From: Clonostachys chloroleuca
Taxonomy: Eukaryota > Ascomycota > Sordariomycetes > Hypocreales > Bionectriaceae
Length of the DNA: 64,000 nt
Reading direction: 5' to 3'
Assembly (NCBI GenBank): GCA_037952775.1
Contig: JBANAY010000003.1
Coordinates: 36,394,001-36,458,000 of the forward strand
Shown: one piece after another, positions 1 through 9,717 of the stretch
Position numbering within the stretch: the stretch's first letter is position 1
Layout of the letters: every line of letters starts with the position of its first letter
Notes under the pieces: model-generated
Told to the model about the DNA's origin: nothing
Databases searched by the model: none
The model's input: only the letters and a program-made list of their open reading frames with translations
Made by a program: the position numbers and the translations under genes

Positions 1-883
1 GACCTCGCGCATCTCAGTGAGGTCGTCCACCACAAGAGAGTGATTCGCATCGTCCTTCATCCCTCTCAAGCGTGCGAGCGACCGCTGCGCACCCTCCCAG
101 TCTCCCTTGGAGGCGAGCCAGCGGGGCGACTCGGGGACGGAGAGGACGCCCACGCCCAGGGGCAGGGAGAAGAAGATGCCGAGCCCGATGACGATGCGCC
201 ACGAGGCGCTCTGGTCCTGGATGGCGCGGACGCCAAAGTTGATGAGGTTGGCGACGAGGATGCCGATGGTGATCATGAGCTGGTACGAGGCCACGACGGC
301 GCCGCGGATCTCGCGGGGCGCGCACTCGGACTGGAACATGGGCACGCCGACGGAGAGGCTGCCGACGCCCAGGCCGGCGACGAAGCGGCCCATCATCATG
401 TGGACCCAGCTGCGCATGGCGGTGATCTGGATGACGTTGCCGACGATGAAGACGCCGACAGCCATGGTCAGGCTCTTGCGGCGGCCGAACCAGTCTGCGG
501 TGCTACAGAATGTAAGTTTTGGGAAGATGTTGCTAGTGTAGGCGCGTGCTGATGTGACTTACTATGCTCCGGACAGAGCACCGATCAGACACCCGATGCT
601 CATGAGCGAGACGACGAGAGACTGGATGATGGGCTGCCAGTCCTTTGTGCCGTCGGGCTGCTCCTGCGCAAAGCGGTCGATGAAGTCTTCGAAGATGAGC
701 ATCTGGGAGATCTGGCCGGTGTCATAGCCGAAGAGGAAGCCACCGATGGAGGTGACGACACCGAGGAGAAGGGACTCGGCGCCCACTTCGGCGCCGTTCA
801 CCTTGACGGACCTGGAATCAGCGTTAGTGAGGGAGTTGGCGAGAGACGAGAAGATGGTACGATACGTACACTTTCCCCAACAT
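1..883 (-). CDS. MFS hexose/monosaccharide transporter (N-terminal half, cut by window edge)
   Basis: Proton-coupled sugar uptake across the plasma membrane is the family role. Seen: exon 1 is 883-870 and contains only the first 14 nt (MLGK plus two bases). It is followed by an intron 869-812 (GTACGT...CAG), exon 2 at 811-563, an intron 562-503 (GTAAGT...TAG) and exon 3 from 502 to the edge. Joining these restores one frame. Diagnostic motifs are GGFLFGYDTGQIS in the first membrane helix, the DWFGRRKS loop between helices 2 and 3, GRFVAGLGVG, PMFQSECAPREIRG and PESPRW before the central cytoplasmic loop. About 280 residues are visible, so roughly the C-terminal half (normal length 500-560) lies outside the window. 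No break is seen. Which sugar it carries cannot be told from this half. Confidence 0.9.
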
Positions 884-2475
884 GGTGAAAGTAGCGTGAG
901 ATGGGATTGATGGATGGGCAAATCAATCAATGGCTTAGCATGGAATGGCTGTCTTGCATCTTCTTCGGTTATCCCTCCCGAATGTCTTGGATGGAAGATA
1001 TGGGGCGAGCAGTATGTCTGTCATGCGAAAGGGAGATGGGGAAAACAAGAAAGGCGAGTGAGTGGATTATATAGATATCTTTACCAGTATTTGGGACACC
1101 CTCACGATTCATTCAATCGGTGGAGTTGAGGCAGGCATTGTATCATACCTGGAGTCAGGCGATCAGCTGCCATACGCAGAGGCAGCAAACACTACCGCCA
1201 TGGCCATCAATTGACCTCATCTCGCCCAGGCACAAACGAGGCAGGATGCATGCTATTGGCCAATGCGTAATGCGGCAAGATCAGCAGCGTGGCTCTACCA
1301 ACGTCATTAGATGTCGTCGAGCCCTGATCAAAGGCTGGCCGTGTCGACACTTGCCGCGATCCGGAATAGTGACGAGCTGCCATCGACCGGGACATGACAT
1401 GCAAAGGACATGAGGCAAGGAGGCCATTCTCTTACCGAGCGGCCATCACTGGGGAGCCGTCTGGGGGCGCCCCCTCAGAAGGGCCGAGAGCCAAGTCACA
1501 GTGTTTGTTTTGACCTCGCAATGGCCCGATTGGCAGGAATCGGCTCCGGGTCGAAATATTCAAAGAAATAATTGTGTCAATTTCCTTCTTTTTGATTTAC
1601 ATTCTTTTTCCGGAATTATCTTGGTAGGTAGACTAAACATGCGCTGCAGGCGACAGTGTGCGTAGGCCAAGCGGGTGGTTGGCAATGATTGAGAATGGTA
1701 ACGCGTGTAGAGGCGGTTTTGTCAGTCTGTCAGTGGCTTTTTTTCTCTCTCTCTGCCGTCATCCATCGCGTCAGCCAAGAAATCTCCCACCGGTAACAGC
1801 GACGGAATGTCTCCCCCCGCAGGTAAGCTTAAAGAGTCTGCAGATCAATCGGCGCCCAGAGATGAAAGGGGCTGCGGCCGCTTTTCATTTGGGTTGCACC
1901 AATTTGAACAATTAGCACAATTAGCGAGGAATATTGGCTTTTAGCATTCCGGCTGTGCGCCACCAGGTCATTCTTCTTGGCCCAACTGTTATTCCCATCC
2001 TCATATTGAATTCTTAGCCCGCCGAGATACAATCAAGGCGAGGGATAGAAAATGGCCATTGCGCGACGTCATGAGATGGAGACGCCGCCAGATCGTGATC
2101 TGTTTGCCTCGGTGTTTTACTCGGCCTGTCCCACAAAAACTCTCCGTTGATGTTCATCCAGGAGGACAGGCAATGAGATAACTACCCTGTAGAGCACCCG
2201 TTTTTCGCTTGACCGTCTCTCCTTCAATCACCATTTAGATACTCTTTTGTTGTATTGGTTGATAGATATATTGGCCTACAGAGGGCAATCCTGCATGGGG
2301 GGGAATGTAGCGCTCAGGGCTAGTCGACAGCGGTGGCTTGAACATAAGGCTTTGTTTGACAGACTGATGTGTAGATGGATTGTAGAACCGTTCGCCGGGG
2401 TGCTTGTTTCTCTTTGCTAACCTATTTCCCGTCCAAACAGAGGTACGGCATTAAAGTGTCGTCAACATCACTGAG
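884..2475. other. Intergenic region, no gene seen
   Basis: Promoter side of the hexose transporter and 3' side of the next gene. Only short open frames without family motifs, mixed base composition, no repeat recognised. Confidence 0.6.
1067..1073 (-). promoter_or_regulatory. TATA-like element upstream of the hexose transporter
   Basis: TATATAA read on the minus strand, about 185 bp before the chosen ATG at 883. Position and sequence fit a TATA box with a long 5' leader; there is no independent support. Confidence 0.3.
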
Positions 2476-3501
2476 CTACCCCTTCAGCTCTTGAACAGGC
2501 CGATGAGTACTCAGATCAAGACCCTCCTTCATCCTCTCCCGTCTCTCATCAACCCATCTCCTCCATCTCTTAAATTTTCCTCTGCGATCCAAATCAGGTC
2601 CACCTTCAGGGCCTAGACAAACCTTCTCCAACCTTTGCAGGCACGTTTCTACCTCGACCCTCTTATACTCTTTGCCGCATACCATGAAGACGAACGAACC
2701 GGACATCTGCTCATAAACAAGCATCCCTCTATTCAGCAGCTTTGGAGTAAATAATAAAAGCATGTCCAAGTGTCTGGCCATGAGCTCTGCCAGACGCTCC
2801 TCCGGCGCCACCGATACGTCGTCATGCCCTGCATACCGTGATGTGAGGCGGTCGGGGCGGTAATGCAGATCATCTACGATGACACTCCGATGCTTGGAGG
2901 CATCTACAGGTGCCGTAATGTCGATAATGATATCCCTGACGACATATCTAGGGGCAACACCCAGATCGTCTCCAGGGTGGCTGCGGTCCATGAAGCCAGG
3001 CCACGATGGAAGAACGCTTCTAGCAGCCCGTAGAATCCAGCCATAACGGGGTCTTGCTGTCCATGGCTCAAGTGGAACGTCAATCCATCTCCTCATTGAC
3101 TTGGGCGGATTGAATATTCGGAGTGTCGCGTACACGGAGTCGACGTACTGTGTGGGTGCGGGAAAAGCCCCCTTTCCAGGTAGAGGCGGCGGAACCGACC
3201 AAGTAGGCCAGAGACCGGACTCCTTAACGCACATGATGTCGACGTGGTAATTACTAGTGGTGAGGTACACGAGGAAGTTGCTGACTTCCTCGTTGACCTG
3301 CATATTCACCAGAAGAAGAGAGATAGCAGGGTTATCGGGCGTGCGGTGAAAAATCCCCCGAGTATCTCTGCTGCCATCGGGTAGCCTCCGACGATTCGGT
3401 CGATCCCTGGCGGGAGAAGGAGGTGGTTTGGTAGCGGAGCAGATAACCCACCGGTAGATTCCGTATCTGATTTCCAGCGGCAAGCTGAGAAAGAGCATCA
3501 T
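2476..3501 (-). CDS. LPxEIRxxIY-motif (F-box-like/2EXR-type) protein of unknown function
   Basis: A 341-residue open frame. The N-terminus carries SLPLEIRYGIYRWVI, the signature that opens a large group of fungal F-box-like and 2EXR-type proteins, followed by a Pro/Arg-rich stretch and the helix LLLVNMQVNEEVSNFLV, a usual follow-on in that group. The rest has no domain I can name and ends in a basic Arg/Lys-rich segment. No signal peptide or membrane helix. The first codons MMLFLS may be artefactual: a branch-like CTAAC lies at about 3510 and a possible acceptor CTTTCTCAG at about 3484. The true start could therefore be an upstream exon beginning near 3632 that splices into LPLEIRY; the donor would be weak. 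If F-box-like, the protein would recruit substrates to an SCF ubiquitin ligase, but that is inference. Confidence 0.65.
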   Translation of the reverse strand: MMLFLSLPLEIRYGIYRWVICSATKPPPSPARDRPNRRRLPDGSRDTRGIFHRTPDNPAISLLLVNMQVNEEVSNFLVYLTTSNYHVDIMCVKESGLWPTWSVPPPLPGKGAFPAPTQYVDSVYATLRIFNPPKSMRRWIDVPLEPWTARPRYGWILRAARSVLPSWPGFMDRSHPGDDLGVAPRYVVRDIIIDITAPVDASKHRSVIVDDLHYRPDRLTSRYAGHDDVSVAPEERLAELMARHLDMLLLFTPKLLNRGMLVYEQMSGSFVFMVCGKEYKRVEVETCLQRLEKVCLGPEGGPDLDRRGKFKRWRRWVDERRERMKEGLDLSTHRPVQELKG

Positions 3502-4567
3502 GTATTCATGTTAGCACCATCTATTGCTGTTTCGGTAGCTGAGTACGTCAAACGGAACGGCTGACTTGTCTTCACCTCTATTGATCGAGTATGGAGGAGG
3601 AGGGATTTTTTCGACTAAAGAGCGGGCCATCATAATTTCTATGGATGGCATGACATGGTCCCAGGGTCTGGTGGCTGTCAGTTGTGAATCTTACATCAGA
3701 GTCAGCCAGGGTGACTCAGTCAGCTCTTTGCCCGCTTTTGGCTGCTAGCTAATAATACCGATCAGTTAACATGACTTCTGATATGCCACAATATTTTGGA
3801 AGTTATGATCGAGTTGGTCCACAATTTCATGCTTGTTCTTAGACGCTCCCGGCTTTAGACACCTATACTGTGGTACGGTGCCCATATGACTTAATCACAC
3901 ATAGCCTAGAGTTATCCAAGTTCCATTCGGGCAAAAGCATGGGGAGCAAGAAACCAGTCTCCTCGCTGTTGAGTTGGTGCTTGGTCTAGTTATAACAGTC
4001 CCTACAGAAAAGCGTACCCTACTTTTCGACTTCTTCCCGCTTGATCAGGACATTTCCAAGTTGCTAGTGAGGAAGCGGGCAGATTTTCCGTGCACCTAAC
4101 GCCGTTAACGTTGACGTTGACAAACAGGTCCCAGGCTGAGCCTGCAGTTTGCCAGCTTCCTTATGGCTTATCTGGCGACTTGACTCTGGATCTGGCGCCG
4201 CATCAGACTATCACTATGTCATATAAACCCAAACGCACTTACCAGGTACATTTCAAGTGTGAAAGCCTTTGTATGAGATTAATGGTACATGCCGTCTTAT
4301 AGTGCGGTCTAGAGTACCCGGGTTCGAAGATGCATGCTATAAGGGTCTCTAATCCATTGAGAAAAACAATGATGCGAGAGCAAATGCCAGACGGGGGTCA
4401 AGTGCAGGCTGTTATACCCTTGGACAGTTAAGACATTATAGTATTGTGAACAAGTAGTCAAGACAGTAAGCTATACATATAAAATGTAATATTTGTAGTT
4501 CCTCTACTGTAAAGGTATTTCCTTATAACTCGTTATAGGCCCCGAGCCTAGATCGCCCTAAAACAGC
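3502..4567. other. Intergenic region, possible upstream exon only
   Basis: Nothing convincing apart from the possible first exon of the preceding gene near 3570-3632. GGGTTCGAA near 4320 resembles a tRNA B-box but has no matching A-box or acceptor stem. AT-rich towards 4400-4560. Confidence 0.55.
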
Positions 4568-5658
4568 TCACCGGAGTTGAATCATCTCAACCACGCCAAA
4601 CCCGGCATGCTGCCCGAGGAACTTGCCCTTTGCCTCAATAAATCCAGCATACACAGTATTTCCGATCTGCTCTCCACAGTAAATCTCCTGATCTCCCCGT
4701 ACCGAATTAACTGTGAGCTTATCGCCATTCTCGAAATTGAGCGTCCAGCTGAGCGAATAGGTAACATTCATATGGATCAGATTTCCAAACGTTCGTTGTA
4801 CTTGCGATCAAAGTATAGGGCAAGACAAGGTGGGCCTCTTCGCCAAACCGAATAGTAGCAAACCTGTTTTCGGCAGGAACAGCTGGGGCGGCAAGATCGT
4901 AAGCCCAAAATACTGGCCTTGATTGCAGTTCCCGGAAAGTGAAGTTGAAACCAGGTCCAGCTCCGAGGGGCATCGTTTCCTGCCTGCGTGTCGTACCAAG
5001 TAAAAGACTTGGCAGCATCCACTTGGAACTTTTCCTTTCCCACACTGAAAGTTCCATTCGTCTTCAATGCAGGAATGGCCCACTCAGTAGAGTTGGTGCA
5101 ACCTTGCCCGATTGTAATAACCCCGTTGCCACCATTTAGTAGCACCTTGGATTTCGCTTCGAAGGTGAGGTCGTAAGAATAGTCTTTAACAATATTGAAT
5201 GCATACAGAGAGGATATCTTGTCTTCAGATGTGGCCCCGAATCCATAGCTGCCCAAATGAGTATCAATAGGGTTAGATGAGAAATGGGACACTGGTTCGC
5301 AAGTAGTGAAGTTATTCTAATTAATTTTCGTTTCAAGGTAGAGGAGAGAAGATTTGCAGATGGAAGAACAATCAGCGGACCCTAAGATATGCTGGAGGGC
5401 CAAATATTGTTTTCCGGTCGTAGAGGTCAAGAAAGAACATAACCAGAAAGAATCACAGTCACTTTGGTCTTCCATAAGATTGTTTTGGGCCGGGATATGA
5501 GACTGATTGGGAATGTCAGCAACCTCTTTACTTTTGAAATTATTTGGGCATAATAGAAATATAGTCTCATAAGTTGAATGACTATCGGGTCGAAACATAT
5601 ACGTCAATGCATTAGGGATAGAATCCAAGACATATACGGCAATAATGAGAGCCAGCAT
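4568..5658 (-). pseudogene. CrtC/kievitone-hydratase/Diels-Alderase-like lipocalin-fold protein, disrupted
   Basis: Relatives of this family (CrtC-type hydratases, fungal kievitone hydratase, decalin-forming Diels-Alderases) are two-domain lipocalin-like enzymes of secondary metabolism. Seen: from 5658 a hydrophobic N-terminus (MLALIIAVYVLDSIPNALT), then FWLCSFLTSTTGKQYLALQ and YDLTFEAKSKVLLNGGNG. The core SFTWYDTQAG...SWTWFQLHF follows, then VLPYTL, SWTLNFENGD, SVRGDQEIY and the terminal GFGVVEMIQL. The frame is broken three times: an in-frame TAG at 5319-5317, a +1 shift at the A-run 4907-4910 (T-run on the coding strand), and another +1 shift near 4769-4775. Removing one base at each shift gives about 362 residues, close to the family's usual length. 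CAG-to-TAG would explain the stop. The divergent details make the exact substrate class unknowable. Confidence 0.75.
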
Positions 5659-6886
5659 CTTGCTTATAGGATTGGAAGTATTGTTCTTGCAATGAAACGA
5701 AGGCAACGAAGACTAAGAGTAACGAAGGTTGGAAACAATGAGAAAGTGCGCGTGTTAGGGATCAAATCTTTTCCTCAACCATCTTAGTCTTAAAATCACG
5801 TTGCAATAGCAGATACCAATATACATCACCATGAAAAGTGGCGGAATTCCAGAATACCCGACCGTTGCTTAAGCCCTGCACACTTTGTGATGCCAGATAT
5901 TGTCTAGCGACTCATCACGTCGATATCGATGGCTCAGACCTCTTGTCGGGTGTTACGAAACCTCCGAGTCCCGTTTCATGTCCCGTTACATTTACATTTG
6001 GTGACATTCGTCAGAAGGCTACAAAGACTCCCTAGGCTAATGGAAAATTCGCGTCTGATTTGACGTGCCCCTAACAGGTCACTCGTGATGGAATAGATTG
6101 GCGCCCAGTGATTGGCTCGGCTCTTATCTCCGGTCCAGCTATGTAGGTCCCTTTTAGTGGGTATAGCAAACAATTCATCCTTGGTTGAATCATGTGTCGC
6201 ACTGAACCGCCACACCAAGGCGCTCGTAAGCCTGCTGTGGAGTATCCCATAGCTTGACCGAAATTAAGAGTGCGCCAACTATAACCGCAACTTCGATGTC
6301 TCAAATAGATATTATATCTGGTATTTGATCACTGTCTTAATGTGTACTCTATAAGAGATCACCGCACTACCGCTTCACACTTGCTCACAGCTCACTGAGC
6401 TTAGAAGACACCATCATACCACAATCTACCTATATTTCCCCGGTCTTTCCCCGGTCTTTCCGTGATATCCCTCTAATCCCTTTCCGCTTTCCGTCCCTTT
6501 ATTAGTCCTTGATAAACTTATCCCGCTTTATGCATTAAGAAGAACATTGGGTCAAGTTATTAATTGCAGCTACATAGCTGGGTGCGATTAGTAGTTCTTG
6601 CGGACCTGTGATCTGCTGGAATCGGCGTGTTCATCGGATCAAATTAGAACTTGGAATCACGAATTCTATGACATTGCACAGACTTATTGTTTTTGTCAAC
6701 TCACAAATCTTCATTTTCAATTCAGCCTTCATATTCCTGATAAGCTACGCACAAGACATTGAACTCCAGCAAACAATTTTAATCCCGGTTGTCGATCTGC
6801 CCTGGATACATAAAGGACTTGGACATCAAAGCTCTGACTTTCGCAATAATGCATACCTGCTAACTCCCTTGTTGGTAAAGTGGCAC
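5659..6886. other. Intergenic region, no gene seen
   Basis: Contains a pyrimidine-rich stretch near 6420-6500 including two copies of CCCCGGTCTTTCC in tandem. No coding signal found. Confidence 0.55.
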
Positions 6887-7762
6887 TCAGACTAAATGGG
6901 AAGTGCTTTGTGACTCAAGAGCTGCTAGCCTGCTTGTGACTGCATCTCTACCATCCCACCCCGCGAGGAGAGTGATGGCGACGATGACCAGCTGAAGTGA
7001 AAAGGTAATGAACCGGATTGCGAAACTGCCTGTTGTAGGATGAAGGGTAGAGATCTGCGTGAAAGCATAAATTAGGTCGTAATTGAGACGAATTGACTGC
7101 AGTACGGTGCAGAGTGCAGCGGCCATCATCAGCGCCTTGGCGGCGTAGTAGTTGATATCGTGTCGAGCATAGAATGTATGTTCTCCGGCAGGCCATAGCC
7201 AGAATAGAGTACCAATTATGACGAGAAACATGAAAACGTTTCCGGTCTTGTTGAGAACAGAATTTTTTACTCCTTCCGGGGCCGTCGTGTCACGGCTTCC
7301 TCCATAGGCTACCATGATGGTGCTGACAGTGTAAACAATGTGCATTATAGTGATGATGACTTTGTTTCTCGATCGCTTGGATAGACTCAAAGGGAGATTT
7401 AAACTGGCTGAGGTCAGCTTCACATCGAAGCTCTAGGGCAGTAGTACGGGTACATACGCTTCATAGATCAAGCCAATAATCGCAAGGGTCATCGTCGCGC
7501 TACATGCGGAACTTGTCACCATAGCTAACGTAGTTGGCAGGTCCGGTTCGTTGCGTTTGGACAGGTAGTAGGCGTCAGAAACAATCCGGAAGACGAGGAA
7601 GGTTACTAGGATCGGCCAGCACATGTTGCCAGCCTTTCCATGTTTGTAGGCAATGTAGAGAGTAGGAAATAGTAGAATGCTGAAAATAACAAGTGCAGCA
7701 CAAGACAGACCGATGCATTCGGCCGATGGCAAACTTGGAGTTCCAGAGTCTGTGGCGGACAT
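6887..7762 (-). CDS. Fungal multi-pass (probably 7-TM, DUF7702-like) membrane protein
   Basis: Two exons, 7762-7458 and 7407-6887, separated by a 50-nt intron (GTATGT...CTCAG) and joined in frame at YEA-SLNLPL. The product is 274 residues. At least six strongly hydrophobic segments can be read: CAALVIFSILLFPTLYIAY, LVTFLVFRIVSDAYYL, TMTLAIIGLIYEA, IMHIVYTVSTIMVAYGG, VFMFLVIIGTLFWLWPAG and FSLQLVIVAITLLAGWDG. The small outward N-terminus and the Y-xxx-HGK loop after helix 1 resemble the fungal seven-helix DUF7702/RTA1-like group. The function of that group is not established. No signal peptide or catalytic motif. It lies between two broken metabolic genes but is itself intact, so selection may still act on it. 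Family assignment is by pattern only. Confidence 0.82.
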
Positions 7763-8702
7763 CTTTGACGGCGGAACGCAATGTTGATTCGCTGTAACGA
7801 GAATCGGACCAAACCCTTTCGTCGAGGCTTGCGGTGAATAACTGGTTATCTTGGTTGAAAGACGTCGAAAAGCAGCACTTGAGGAAGGAGTTGCGTTCTT
7901 ATAGCCAATCCAAGAACAAGCTTGTCATAATTATGCAAAGATCCAATGGTCCGGATCCTGAGATCATTAGATGTATGACATCCTGCAATTGACAACGCAG
8001 TCGGGCTGTGCTGGTTACTGAGACAACGGCGGGAACTATCTTTACTGAGCCTAAACTCAACCTCCAATGGGATTTCCAATTGCCGGAACGACTGCAGACA
8101 GCCAATCATCTCGTGAACTGGTACAGAGAACCTTATGCTCAGCTACATTAGCGTCACTAAGATGTTACGAAACTACGTGGCTGAGCTACTCCTGTCGATC
8201 CTTATCCTTTAGGAATCAGTTTCGGAGAAGATTCCGGAGACCAACAGTGGTACCCGCCTTGTTGATTAAGCCTCCCCGTTATGAGTTGATTCGTGTCTGC
8301 AAGTGTATAACTTCCTATGACTAAGCGGCCGTTTACAAGCACCCCTGTTGATTGTGGATAGCCAGAGGTCGTATCTTTTTATAGCAGACTTAGAAAAGAG
8401 ACGCGACATGAGATGAGACTCGTGAGTTACGCGTCTCTCATTGACCGGAGAGGACATCCGCCATGGAGAGCATTCTCAGTATATATATCTAAACCATTTT
8501 CAGCAACATTCAAAGATTGGGAAGCTTCATACAGACCAGAGGTACACATTCGTTTATTTTCCTTCTGCTTCCGTTCTTGAACGTGCTCGGGCACAAACAC
8601 TTACATGCGATGATTTTTCATTCCAGCGACTCTTCTGACGCTTAACCTCGCCGTCAACTCGGCTGAACAGAAGCCCTTAGGCACATGCGATGCTTACCTC
8701 TG
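7763..8702. other. Intergenic region; no 3' part of the carotenoid oxygenase found
   Basis: This is where the missing C-terminal two thirds of the neighbouring carotenoid oxygenase should lie. I find no frame on the minus strand with the later iron-ligand motifs of the family, so that part is absent rather than only spliced away. Confidence 0.55.
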
Positions 8703-9308
8703 TTATCTGGCCGACTGTCGGCAGCCAGGTAGTTTGAAGTCCATAGCAATAGGTGGACTGTCCTCTTTAGTCGCAAGAAGAATTCCTTGCCAAAAGTGGA
8801 TGTGTGTGTTCCCAGTAGATTGAACCATTTCGGAAACCCTCTCGTCGCCAGCGAATGGGTTACTATAAGTGCCAAACAGAGGCTTCCTGGCTGCACGCTC
8901 AAGAACAAATCTCGGCGTACGCACGAACTTCTGTTTGAAGTCGCAAACGGCGTTGGAAATCCTCCAGGCGTCAATAGCACCATCGCCATTGATCCATGTA
9001 TCTTTTCCGATACGGTTAGCATAGGTTGAGTCGCAAATGACACGATAGAAAGTTCCGTCCAGGTCAGGAGAAATGGTGCCGTGGACAATGCAAGACGCAA
9101 CCTCTGCATCGAACCTGGTGGGGAAGTTGACATGGATTGAAGCCATTCCATCGGCCTTTGCGTATTCATACTCCTGGGCAACAGGAAGTCCTCCCAGCTT
9201 GGCTCCTACACTGGCTGAAGGTGGAGGGGGGGGGGGTGGGAGAGCATTGTCGCTGGTTATTTGAGTTTTGAGGGGCTCAATGGTCGGGCACGTCATGTGC
9301 CGCACCAC
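8703..9308 (-). pseudogene. Carotenoid cleavage oxygenase (RPE65 family), 5' remnant
   Basis: Full-length family members (about 500-650 residues) are seven-bladed propellers that use a four-histidine Fe(II) centre to cleave carotenoid or stilbene double bonds. Seen: 201 residues with HGTISPDLDGTFYRV, WINGDGAIDAWRI, a GTYSNPFAGDERV element, STGNTHIHFWQGILLATKED and SPPIAMD. These are the successive N-terminal landmarks of the fungal family in the right order. The frame then runs into unrelated sequence and a stop, with none of the later blades. A GGTAAGC donor-like sequence follows just after the stop, but no downstream exon was found. An early stretch of seven prolines is coded by a G-run at about 9227-9236. 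Likely non-functional remnant; a short divergent protein is the alternative. Confidence 0.68.
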
Positions 9309-9717
9309 CTCCTCTCGTCGTATAGAGAGAGTAGATTACCCATTGCTGCACGCACCAGTGACAACTAGATGAGAGGTTGCCGATAATGCCCCGGCCTGCA
9401 TCCTTAGCTTCAGGGTTTACCCCACAACGCGGATATGCTGAGTGGCTCAAAGGATCCGGGCGGCCCGAGACACCAAAGGAATCCTCGTACTCTTCCGGTA
9501 TTGCCCCGGGCTCCGGATTTTCAAAGTGGGACGCCAGCATTTATTACGGTGGTTCTCCAACTTTAGGACGATCGGTATCTCGATTCTCGATTAAGAACAG
9601 CCTGAGTAAGAATATCTCAAGAATTTCTTAATACAGCAAATTCCGCACATCGATACTGTTAAGTCTAACAACCTACTGCTCGAGGACTACCATCTCAACA
9701 AAGGAGCCCATCACAAC
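9309..9717. other. Divergent promoter region with an orphan conserved-looking exon
   Basis: Lies between the carotenoid oxygenase remnant (minus) and the P450 (plus). On the minus strand, 9540 to about 9376 encodes a polar sequence starting MLASHFENPEPGAIPEEYED and continuing through PRCGVNPEAKDAGRG. It looks selected (charged, little bias) but continues into nothing recognisable. It could be the first exon of a lost gene or part of the oxygenase transcript. Unassigned. Confidence 0.35.

Noticed and set aside
4310..4335. B-box-like GGGTTCGAA
   Set aside because: No A-box or acceptor stem at a suitable distance.
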